Notes under the pieces: generated by a model | Told to the model about the DNA's origin: nothing | Databases searched by the model: none | The model's input: the letters and a program-made list of their open reading frames with translations, nothing else | Part shown: positions 40,790 through 51,632 of the stretch, piece after piece | Layout of the letters: each line of letters begins with the position of its first letter | Position numbering within the stretch: position 1 is the stretch's first letter | Assembly (NCBI RefSeq): GCF_009727055.1 | Contig: NC_052354.1 | Location: 38,783,739 to 38,847,738, forward strand | Direction: 5' to 3' | Length of the DNA: 64,000 nucleotides | From: Benincasa hispida | Lineage: Eukaryota > Streptophyta > Magnoliopsida > Cucurbitales > Cucurbitaceae | Position numbers and translations under genes: made by a program

Positions 40790-41452
40790 ATGTTTTAAGC
40801 ACTCAATTTGCATTAATTTTAGTATGGTGGGTGTTTTTTCATGAGTTTCATGAAATCGTTGCTGAAACGAATGAATTTTGGTTTTGGCATCTAAATTTCC
40901 CTTGAAGTTGCAAGTGATTGTTGTAATTGGATATTTATTTATGGACTTTAATGTGTGATTAAGAGTATGTAAATTTATTAGAGTCAATAGAGTTGCAATT
41001 AGGTTATAATTGAAGAAAATTCGAAGCATGCTCAATTGTAGAATTTCATAATTTAAGCTTCTATCAGACAACGTTGCAACACTATCCCCATAGCGTTACA
41101 ACGCTCTTCTTCAACTAGCCTAGGAGTGAAGTGTTGCAATGTTGCTCATCTTAGCCTAGTTCGCGCGCCCATCAGACGTCCAGTGGTTCAACTGAATCGG
41201 TTTGACCGGTTCAGGTCTTGGAGGTCCAGTTCAGCCAATTTTGAACGCCTGGAAGTCTGGTTTAGACAGTTTGGGTCCGATTCGGATCGATTCAAGAGGT
41301 TCAGAAGTTTTTGGTTTTTGTTTTTCAATTATTGATGTAATAATTAGTTTGTTTTCTTGCTTAGGATGCCAAAACCAGCCTATTTCAGTTTATATTTAAT
41401 TATTTATGCATTATGAATGTATGTTTAATTAAATTAAATCTTATATATGCAT
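40790..41452 (+). mobile_element. Copia internal leader (no gag left)
   Basis: Non-coding leader after the primer-binding site, moderately GC-rich around 41150-41330, ending where the minus-strand LTR begins. No gag frame is recognisable; the frames here are short and motif-free. The coding part of this plus-strand element resumes only near 51633, if it is the same element. Confidence 0.5.
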
Positions 41453-41929
41453 TGAAGGAACTCTTATCAAAGAGAACCTATGAGCGGAAGTATGATCATT
41501 CCAAATTCATTGTGATAGAATTATAAGCATTCACAAACATACAAATAAGTTATGCATTTTTTTAACAAATTATGGCATGCTTTCATAAATTGAATACAAA
41601 GGAACGAGAGACATACCTTTGAAGAACTTTTCTTTTAACTTTCTCTCGCTCTCGTGGAGTCTGGAACAACACCTCTTGCTATCGCCTAGTTCGTCTACCC
41701 AATCGTCTGGTCACGAACAAACTTCTCCACGAACAATTTTCTCCACGAACAAGTAACAACTTTGGACACCCCCACTCATTGACCTTGGTATTCTCGGAGT
41801 GAGAACCTGGAAGGTGTGGGCTCTGTTGGATTTGGTAGAGGGAAGGAGGAAACAACGATCGCACTCAACGACCAAGTAAGTGGGAGAGGTTTATGTCTAT
41901 CATATAGACTTGTGCTTGATCGTTTCATA

Positions 41930-42120
41930 AAGGTGCACGATTGTTTAGGTAACGTGGCTTGATGTTTACACGATCTTTTAGTAAATCTCGCTCAGGCGCG
42001 CGATCGTTTAGTAAAACAACACGATCGTTTAGACGGATGTGTGTGTACACAATCGTATAGACAAACACTTTGAGCTGTCGTGTAGTCTCTCGTGAGCTAA
42101 ACGATAGGTACTATTGTGAA
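41930..42120. repeat. CGATCGTTTAG array in a Copia LTR
   Basis: Variants such as CACGATCGTTTAGAC, GCGCGATCGTTTAGT, ACACAATCGTATAGAC and AGCTAAACGATAGG repeat every 15-35 bases. The word is the same as in the CACTA array at 24452-25240 and the LTR array at 61390-61610, although the host elements are unrelated. Confidence 0.75.
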
Positions 42121-42594
42121 GCGATTATGCGATTCTCTTCCAAAATGAAAACATTTTTCATTTTATCCTTCAGTTATAAAAACTGAAAACAACCTGTCAC
42201 TTTCACGCACGGTTAAGGAGAAAACCACAGTCCTTTTCATGTAATAACTAACTTATCATATTATATTTATAAACCTATAGTTTTAATATACATCATATGC
42301 AACATTTAAACCATAGTCCTTTTCTCTTTTACTTGATATAAATCATATTTATTTCATTTTTCTCAAATTAATGTATCTCGTACATCATGTTAACTATATA
42401 ATATATAATTGAACTAGTTTAATCATATCATATATAATCAAACTTTCTCTTGTCAATTTGAACACTTCAAACTGACCCAAAAACTGATTCTCGACTTGAA
42501 TCCATTGAGCTACCAAGGGGACCTTATAGACCTGTAGCTTGAAGCTCCAACGGTACGTGAATTGCTGACTAAACTTTTTAGCCACGAGATCCAC

Positions 42595-44653
42595 TGATGA
42601 CGGAAAATTAGATGTCAATTTACTCGACAACTAAAATCCCTTGGACGTAATATACGATGCATGTTCTTGAAGTATGCGTTGATTGTCATGCGTCGATGGT
42701 CATGCGTTGGAATGACTATGCGTTAACAAATGTATGCGATGACCATGCGTCCTGTCACAAGTTTTCTTACGCTCACGCCAAGTATAAGGCGAACGCAAGT
42801 TTCTCGGGTGATCTGAGGTCAAACTCAGGGACTTGTAGTTGCCTGAATAAGGTAATGTGCATGCGGCGGTTAAATAAAAGAATGATGGGGAGGTTTCTAT
42901 GCTAACACTACTCTTACTCCTAGCTAACAGATAACACAATGAGAATGAGAATGAGAGGTAGAAACATGACAACTCATGACATGAAACAAATGAATGGGAA
43001 AATAAATAAAATGTGGAGATGATTTCATTGCAACCCTTAAGAGTGACCGCAAGGGCAACCTTAGTCATCGCAAGCCATGCGATCATGCTACACACACTAA
43101 AACCCTAAATCCAGGACGTATGCGGCAGGTATGCATAAGTGTCGAGATGACTGCATACAACCACCATATCCTACTTCCTGGACGCATGCAATATCCTATT
43201 CGTAGGGTGCATACGCTGTGTGAAAGCAAACAGAGCTTATCTCTACATTCCCCATTCTTGCCTATGCATTCCAATCTGCTCTCTCGAGTCTTAGATTTGA
43301 GTTTTAGACTACTCTTTCAAGTATGCCTAAATGATGAATGATGCGCTCATAGGACAAGGTAACTGCATGAACTTTGCTGACATAAGATTGTTCCTATCTC
43401 TAGTGAACAATAGCTTATATTTCTTAATGCGACCAACCACTTACCCTCTCGGGCAGTTAATTGTTGCTGACTTTACTCATAGACGAGCGTTGCGTCGGCC
43501 TATAGACAAGTGTTGCTACAGCTTCACACTAAGCAAATAAGGTTTTCTCACACACTCACGCAACACACACCTCTCGGTGGTTTGCTACATGATTCATATC
43601 TCTAATCCACATGACTAAGTATGTGATACTCTAGCAATCTCACTAAGTGATGCAATGAAAGTTAAAGATGCTAAGTAAAGAAGATGGAGATGGAATCGAA
43701 GGAAACATAGAAATGTATGGAACACAAAATGTATTAATTCCTTAATCACAAAATGTATACAATGCAATATAAGAAAAGAAGAGAAAATGAAATGATCGAC
43801 TGGAAGCAATGACTTGCTTCTAGTGGATGTGCATTAAGGCTGCCGGTGGTGCCATGGATGGGCGGAGGAGCTGACTCTCTCGAGATCTAGCTCTAGTCGA
43901 AGGCTCTGGTCGTCACTCGGAATGGATGAAGGAGCTGAAGAACTCTCAAGCTTCTCCTCATGCATTTTTCTGGATCACAAGGATCCGCCCTAGGCGAACC
44001 TCAGTCGAAAACCTTGGATAACTTGAAATTTTGCTCATCGGCTTCTTTATATAGAGCTTAGATCACCGACAACATTAATTGACTGCTCTGATTCTAACAT
44101 TCGGCGCGTTTAGTCCATTATGAATCTCTGCTGCTAATGGCGTTGTAGGTGCAATGTCAACATCATCTTTTGCTTTTCTCGAGATGTATGTTGATGCGTT
44201 CATTCCACCAACCTTGCATTGATCCCATTAGTATGCGTTATTATGTAGCCACAATCATGCAGTAACCGCATTCGCTTAATATCGCAACTCTACACGATGA
44301 CCGCAATCACTTGACGAGCGCAACTCCCATGCGATGGACGCATGCGGCTGATTACCGCAACATCCATGCGTTGATCGAACACATTCACCTTTGCGATAGA
44401 GAGTTTTCTCCGCATGCGATCGTCTATGCGTTGGTCTAGTTCCACGTTTACGTCCACTTCCTGCGTTAGCTACAAAAATAGAACATTGAACGCATAATAA
44501 TGCATAATAATGGGATTAGCTGAGATTCATCATGCTAAATGACGCAAGTTCATTTTATTATGAATTCTGAACATAATTGCCGCATATTCTGCTTAACAGC
44601 CCTTATAATTCTAAGTAAAAGGCCTAAGATGACATGCATTTCTGATGTCATCA
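42595..44653 (-). mobile_element. Ty3/Gypsy LTR (minus), 3' LTR with adjacent polypurine tract
   Basis: Starts on the minus strand TGATGACATCAGAAATG at 44653 and ends ...TTTCCGTCATCA at 42595. Just upstream on the minus strand is AAGTTGGGGGTG (44654-44665), a polypurine tract that precedes 3' LTRs. CTATATAAA on the minus strand (44046-44054) is a TATA box. The host LTR diverges exactly at 42594, after GAGATCCAC. The LTR is rich in ATGCGT/ACGCAT words. Length 2059 bp. Confidence 0.72.
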
Positions 44654-45162
44654 CACCCCCAACTTAAAATCATGCTTGTCCTCAAGCATGCGTTATACTC
44701 AAGAAATTCTAACTCACCTTCCGGCTTTCCTTTGCGATGACCAGCTTCTCAGAATATAATTTCCTTATACCTCTAACCATCGCCGTAATGCTCTCCTTCA
44801 CTTTGGCTGCATCTTCAAACATATCTTTTCCAAGTTTAAATCCGACAAGCCTTTGCTCAAAAACTTTTTATTCATTCACCGTAACTTTGCGTTTAGCTTT
44901 TGAGAATGTGTTCGTTCAAAATACTTCAAAAATTTTGCGATTACTTATTCAAATGCGGCGTTGAACCAGGTTACGCCATTCGTTTTGGCTTACCCCCACG
45001 TGTGTCATGCAGACATCTAACTTCGGTTGCGTGCCATATTCAACTCAACTCTTGTCTCGTTTTTGGCTTGCACCGGACAGAGGAGTTGCGCTTATGCGTT
45101 GATCTTGGCGACTTACCTTCATTTTGGCTTACCCCCACGTGTGTCATGCGGACATCCAACTA
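44654..45162 (-). mobile_element. Gypsy internal region with a 139-bp tandem repeat, running into a gap
   Basis: Non-coding internal DNA upstream of the Gypsy 3' LTR. The phrase TTTTGGCTTACCCCCACGTG starts at 44983 and again at 45122, followed by near-identical sequence, giving a ~139-bp direct repeat that the gap truncates. No pol motifs are visible before the Ns. Confidence 0.55.
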
Positions 45163-45397
45163 NNNNNNNNNNNNNNNNNNNNNNNNNNNNNNNNNNNNNN
45201 NNNNNNNNNNNNNNNNNNNNNNNNNNNNNNNNNNNNNNNNNNNNNNNNNNNNNNNNNNNNNNNNNNNNNNNNNNNNNNNNNNNNNNNNNNNNNNNNNNNN
45301 NNNNNNNNNNNNNNNNNNNNNNNNNNNNNNNNNNNNNNNNNNNNNNNNNNNNNNNNNNNNNNNNNNNNNNNNNNNNNNNNNNNNNNNNNNNNNNNNN
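45163..45397. other. Assembly gap (235 N)
   Basis: A run of N. Left of it is Gypsy internal tandem-repeat DNA, right of it is Copia LTR. The Gypsy right boundary and several hundred bases of host LTR must lie in the gap, so the stated size is unlikely to be true. Confidence 0.99.
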
Positions 45398-45992
45398 GTT
45401 CCCAGCTCCCCAATCAGACGAATCCCCAAAGTGGTAGGTTTGAGTCGGCAATCTGGCCACTCGCACCCATGCAAATCAAAGGACCTCCCTCAAAGGCAGA
45501 AGTTCCCAACTCATTCAGGATTAAGGTCATGTTACCTATGGTCATCCTAGTAAAGTGAAGTCTCTGTCATGAACGAAATTATTTAATGAGACTAAATACT
45601 TCGTGGTTCGGTCTTATACAAACTTCTTTGTATAGGACACTCCCGTTCGCATGTCTCCACATGAATGATCAGGATCAGACCATCTGTAACACATCACAAC
45701 ACTTGTAACTATCTACAAAACGGGTCGCATCCGTAGTGTCACCAGGATAAGGTTTCCCTCCTATATCCATATACTATAGACCATTTTGGTTATCACTTAA
45801 GGCATGATCCACTTGTATGTCTCCACATACATGCTTAAGTTAGTACGACAACCAGGGATCTTAGTTTATTGGTTCGTGGTAAAGTAAATAAAACATCTCA
45901 TGTTTCATAGACAACAGTGAAGAAAATATCTTATATTATTATACCACAAGCGTTTGTTCAATACAGGTGTTTACAAACTACAGGACCCAACG

Positions 45993-48900
45993 AGAGTTTA
46001 AGACACATTTCCTTAGAAAATGTAACTCCATGCCTGAAAGGAAATAGGCCTCTTTTGGAGTTCTACATCGAGTACTTGAACAACATCTTGTCGATGTACG
46101 ATGCCTGAGACAGCGCTAACATTTTGTTCTTTCGATCCTGAAAGATCTAAATACTAAGAACAAACTGAGCCTCTCCTAAATCTTTCATTTGGAATTGGGT
46201 CGCTAGCCAGTTCATAACTGATGTCAGTAGTCCTACATCATTCCCAATGAGTAGGGTATCGTCTACATACAACACTATGAAAACTACTGAACTGTTGATG
46301 ATTTTCTTGTAGACACAAGGCTCATCAACGTTTTGGTCAAAGTCGTACGATTTGATCGCAGTATCAAACCGAATGTTCCAAGATCGAGATGCCTGTTTCA
46401 GCCCATAAATGGACAGATTCAGTTTGCAGATTTTTTACTCTTGACCTTGGGCAATGAATCCCCCGAGCTGCATGATAACGGGTAAAAATACACGTTATTA
46501 CAACATAAATAAATAAAACAATGAGAGAATGCAATGGTAAAAATAAACAATATCATGTCCAAAAGCGCTAAATTGAAGAAATTACGATCGCATGCACCCA
46601 TCGCATAAAAGTAGTTAATTTACTTATTTTGTGCAGGAAAAAAGCGTTGGTGCAAGTAAAATTGCGATCCAAGGTATTAGGCGTCCGCGCACTTGAAAGA
46701 TTGCGATCGTAAAGTCATGCGATCGTGAGAGGTTACTCAAGAAGGTGGCCGCATAAAGACTGTGCATCAAGGTGACAATATAATAAATCATGATGGGATG
46801 GAAAGCTGATGACGGTCGAATCCAAATTTAGCTGACAAGCCATTAAAGCCACACTGTAGCAAGTACACTCAACTTTCGGTGACCATTAATCGGTGCATCA
46901 GAGTAGGAAATTTAATGACTGCCCATCATTAAATCATTAGAGAGAAAGGTTGCTTTAACTTGAGCTCTATAAATACCGAAGGTCACCATTGTAACAGGGG
47001 TTAACAAATCATAGATAGATCATATACATGTTAGAGAGTCATTATTCCATTCACTTACTTACTCATACTTAGCTTTAGAGGATGGAGACGAGCTAGAAGA
47101 CGAAGAAGTCACGAGATCATTCCCGGACAGATCGAGAGACTGCCGGAAAGCACTACAAGGAGAGAGGGCCAACACTTGCGAGAGCAAGAATATTTATCTA
47201 GACAGAGTTGAAGTGAAAAAGACAGTGTAAAAGGCCACGGGAAGCAAGATATTGCTTACCGGGCTTCTTATCTCTAAATTCCATTGCCATTTTGTATTCA
47301 GCACTTTACTTAAAAAATGGAAATCTCATTTCAATCTATGTTCAATCTCTCAACACTTCGCATGAGTAGCTAAATTTTCGAATGGGTTGCGAAGTACTTA
47401 GCTGGCATGACCTAAGATTTACATTTTATGCGATCATCTTGTCATATGTATGCGTCATTCACCCTTTAGAGATACATGAGAGAGTAGTCTCAAGATAGAA
47501 TCTAGACTTGAGAGAGTCGGATTAGAACGACATAAGCAAGAAATAGAAACTTAGACATAAGTTCTATCGCTATTTACACATCGCATGCACCCTAGAAATA
47601 GGATATGATAGTATGCGGTCACCTTGTTTTATGTGTGCATCATGCATCATCGCATAGACAAGAATAGAGGCCTAGACATAAGTCCTATCGATTTTTTCGT
47701 ATACATCGTATGCGTCCTAGAAATAGGAATTATGGAATTTGCATTGAGAGATGACATGTTGTTTGTGTGTAGCATGATCACATAACTTGTACATAATCTT
47801 AGGAAGTGTTAGCTAAACCCCTTCTCAACCCATTCATCGCATACTTATTGTACTTCTCAATTTCATCAACTCTTCATTCGAACTTCGCCGCATAGGAAAT
47901 TCGATCCTGGACTTACTAGGAAACCTAGTGAGGCTTATACTTGGGTCTTATTAGGAAAACTTGCATCGCATAACACATACCACTGCAAACTCACATCATA
48001 ATTGTATCACAATTCACAACGCATCACTGCACCATATAAATGGTCTCCTCAAGATTACCATTCAGAAAGGCAGTCTTGACGTCCATTTTCTATATTTCAT
48101 AGTCATAATATGAGGCAATGGACAGGAGGATGCAAATAGACTTTAACATGGCAACAAGCGAGTAAGTCTCCTCATAGTCGACTCCCTCCACCTGGGTATA
48201 ACCCTTTGCCACAAATCTAGCCTTGAAGGTTTACACCTTCCCATCAACATCTCGTTTCCTCTTGTAGATCCATTTACAACCTATAGGTTTTACAACATCA
48301 GGTTGATCTATAAAATCCCATACTGAGTTGAAGTACATTGACTCCATCTCGAGATCCATGGTTTTTACCCATTCATCCCGATCAACATCCTCCATTGCCT
48401 TCTGATAAGACAATGAATCCTCAACCTCGCCATCGGCTACCATAGGCAGGTTTTTTGTGAAATCCATATAGCAAACAGGTGGGCTCGCAACCTTCCCACT
48501 ACACCGAGGTTCCCTCAACTCTTGAGGTGGAACTAACCTAGCAGATGAACTACCATCAACAACTCTTGCTGATGGAGCAAGCCCTTCAACAACTCTTGTT
48601 GAAGTTTCAGTAGTTTCGTTGGAAAGTTCACGCAACACGATCTTAATATGTGAACTGTGCTCCCTCATATGATCCTCCTCTAGGAAGGTAGCGTTCGTTG
48701 ACACAAACACTCTGTTTTCCTTAGGATCATAAAAGTAACCCCCTCGTGTACCTTTGGGGTAGCCTATAAAGAGGCACAACCTCGAACGTGGTTCCAATTT
48801 CTTTGGATTAGCCTCAAGCACATATGTTGGACACCCTCATATGCAGAAGTGACGTAAACTAGGTTTACGCCCGTTCCATAACTCCAAAGGTGTTCTCGCA

Positions 48901-50902
48901 ACACTTTTGGAAGGAACACAGTTGAGGATTTATACTACAGTCTCCATTGCAAAACCCCAAAACGAGTCCTATAAGGAAGTGTAACTCATCATCGACCGAA
49001 CCATGTCCAACAAGGTTCTGTTTCTTCTCTCCGCTACACCATTCTGCTGAGGTGTACCCGGTGCTAAGAGTTAGCAAATGATTCCATGTTCTATCATATA
49101 GTTTTGGAACTCCGGATCAAAAAACTCTCCACCTCGATCCGATCGAAGTGTTTTAATCCGTCTATCCAATGCGTTTTCAATTTCAGCCTTGAACTCTTTG
49201 AACGTTTCAAAGGATTCAGACTTCCGTTGCATCAAATAAACATACCCAAACCAAGAGTAATCATCAGTAAAAGTGAAGAAATACTCATAGAGTTCCCTGG
49301 CTCGCACATTCATCGGACCAAAAAGGTCAAAATGCACTAACTCTAGAGGCTCTTTGGCTCGATAACCTTTTCCAATAAAAGGTCTTTTAGTCATCTTACC
49401 TTCGAGGCAAGATTTGCACACCGGTAAAAAATTTTCCTCTAACTCGTTTTGAAGTCCATTCTTCATCAACCTCTCAATCCTATTGAGATTGATGTGCCCT
49501 AATCGAAGGTGCCAAAGTTGGACATTTTCTTTAGGAGAAACTTTTTTTCGTTTATTTTGAGTTATGCCAGTTTTAAACATCTCTATGTTATGGAGGGAAC
49601 TCGTTGCTAACGACTTTAGCACATACAAGTTGTTTTCCAGTTTTGTTGAACAGACCTCAACTCCATCTTTATGAATAAACACTTTATTCAATTCAAAATT
49701 AAGAGTATATTTACATTGAATCAGACACTTTACAAAAATCAAGTTCCGCTTTAACTCGGGAACTACATAAACATCATTCAAAATGATAAACTTCTGCTAT
49801 AAAGTCAACTGGAACCCTCCCACTGCCACAATTGAGATGACGTGCATGGTGCCTACTCACATTATCATCTCTCCAGCCTCAAGTTGCCGTTTGGATCTAA
49901 TCCCCTGAAAAGAAGAACAAACATGATTAGTGGCCCCAGAGTCAATAATCCAGGCAGAATCATCATTCTCTACTCAACAAGTTTCCAAAACTAGTAAATC
50001 ATATTTAACTTGTTGTGCCTTGGCCTTAGCCTTCTTCTTCTCATTTATCCAACGAGGAAAATTCTACATCTAGTGCCCAACCTAGTGGCAATGGAAACAC
50101 TTTCCTTTGTCAATTGGCGCTGGTCGCCTACCCCACTAGGCGACAGGCTGTGGGTTAGCAGGTGCCTTCCCCTTCTCCTTACCACCCTTCTTCTTCTTCC
50201 ACTTGGAAGTGTTAGAAGTAGAAGGTGCAGACTTCGTTTCTGAGGTCGAACCCTTATGGAACTTCTTTGAAGATGAAGTAACATTTGTCTCACCTCCCTT
50301 CTTCTCCTTACTTTTTAGCAAGGATTGGAATGTCTGCAACTCATTGAGGAGAGTTGTAAGGGTATAGTCTACTTTGTTCAACACAACATTGCTGACAAAG
50401 TACAGGAAGCTATCTGGCAACGAGTGAAGAATGATGCTAATCTGACTGCCCTCATCGATGCGTGACCCATTCATCTCCACCATATTGAAGTGGACCATCA
50501 TGTTCAGCACATTTTCACGAACAAAGGTATCTTCCTCCATTTCGGAGCTGAAGATGCATTTGAGAGCTTCGTGCTTGAGTTATTCAGACGGTTGTCCGAA
50601 CATTCCTCGTAGGGACTCTATGATCTCATGGTTGAGACCATCGACTCATGCTTCTTGGCCAAAACTTCGTTAAGACTGGCCAAGATGTAAGCTTGGACCT
50701 TTTTATTCGCTCGTGTCTAGCGCTTATAGGCCTCTCGGACATTTCGAGTGGCGTTTTGAGGTGGAATAGGAAGACATTTCTCCATAAGAACGAACCTCGG
50801 GTCATCGATAATTAAAATTGTTGTGATCGTGTGTTTCCAACTAGCGTAGTTCTCGCCAGTCAATTTATCGGCTTTTAAAAGAGCTAATGTGGCTGTAGTC
50901 AT
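45993..50902 (-). pseudogene. Minus-strand Copia gag-pol, broken, with nested solo LTR
   Basis: Reading right to left: gag starts at 50902 (MTTATLALLKADKLTGENYA) and continues to ~50136 in several frames. A broken zinc knuckle KCFHCHWVGH (~50100) and the protease motif IIDSGATNHV (~49945) follow. Then come the GAG-pre-integrase LWHLRLGH with CKSCLEGK (49520-49400) and the integrase core with FTDDYS and GTPQQNGV (49280-49040). RT follows from ~48340 (IGCKWIYKRK) to KMDVKTAFLNG (48090). RT resumes at 46467 after the solo LTR, with YGLKQAS, and VLYVDDTLLIGND near 46250. It stops at ~45993 with RNase H absent, directly against the LTR. In-frame stops occur in every domain, so it is inactive. Confidence 0.88.
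46473..48026 (+). mobile_element. Solo LTR in Copia RT, perfect TSD (CTGCA)
   Basis: Starts TGATAACGGGTAAAAATACA and ends CACAACGCATCA. CTGCA lies on both sides (46468-46472, 48027-48031), and joining the flanks restores continuous Copia RT coding. Length 1554 bp. A TATA box CTATAAATA at 46967-46975 marks plus-strand orientation, antisense to its Copia host. ATGCG and GATCG words resemble the Gypsy LTR at 42595-44653, suggesting Ty3/Gypsy origin. Confidence 0.92.
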
Positions 50903-51632
50903 TATTACGTTGCTGAAAAACGAACAAACTTAATGAGTCTATAAAAAACCACATTTTAACACCAATTTAGTTTTAACAAAATAGTTTCCATGTACCATAA
51001 GTGAAAAGACATCTATTTCGCAATGATGCCCCAGCGAGGCAAGACAAACGTCACCAGTGGGGTGATTAGATGCTCCTTCACTGGGATGAGACACGCTCAA
51101 CCATTAGGTAGAAATAACTCTTGTAACTGACCCTAACAGTCACCATTTTTCGGTTTTGAACTGTTAACCTTTAACAATTTCGCATAAGTGTAACCCCTCA
51201 TTTTCGGCCCTAGAGTCCCACCCTAATGCGCCCACCATAGGGAAAAAGTAGATTAGGATAAGAGACTAAAGCGACCTTATCCTATACAGGAGATCAGATA
51301 AAGAGTCATGCAAAACTGCCATCCTATAGAGAGACACTCCCAGGGTGCCTTGAGGCGATGCACAAAAACGTTATCCAACCTAATGAGAGAGACTGTGGGA
51401 TATGCTGTCACACGTCCCGCTCCTACTTACTATGAACATTTTCTCCATTCACCTTGATATTGACCTACCCAAACATCATCCCTTAAGGGGACACTCCCAG
51501 GGTACCAGGAGGCCAAGGATAGATCTCACGATGTGAACGTAAAAGGAGAAACGCGAAGAGGTTTAAATGAAGTATCATATACCCTAAGTACCTCCCACTG
51601 AATGTTCTACCTACGGGTTCATTAACTTAGAC
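50903..51632 (-). mobile_element. Copia leader-like DNA between head-to-head elements
   Basis: Upstream (on the minus strand) of the Copia gag start. Non-coding, with the phrase GACACTCCCAGGGT at about 51334 and 51488 inside two related ~150-bp segments. No 5' LTR or primer-binding site is visible before the sequence changes abruptly into plus-strand integrase coding near 51633. Confidence 0.5.

Larger units (their letters stand above)
41453..45992 (-). mobile_element. 3' LTR of the minus-strand Copia, broken by a Gypsy insertion
   Basis: Read on the minus strand it begins TTGGGTCCTGTAGTTTG near 45992, directly after the Copia RT fragment, and ends TTCCTTCA at 41453. This is the same terminal word as the LTR ending at 59023. 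Two LTR parts are visible, 45398-45992 and 41453-42594, separated by a Gypsy insertion and an N gap. 41930-42120 carries an ACGATCGTTTAG-rich array. Confidence 0.7.

Noticed and set aside
44900..45558. Long frames of 89-216 aa around 44900-45558
   Set aside because: They are open only because they run through 235 Ns; flanks are Gypsy internal and LTR DNA.
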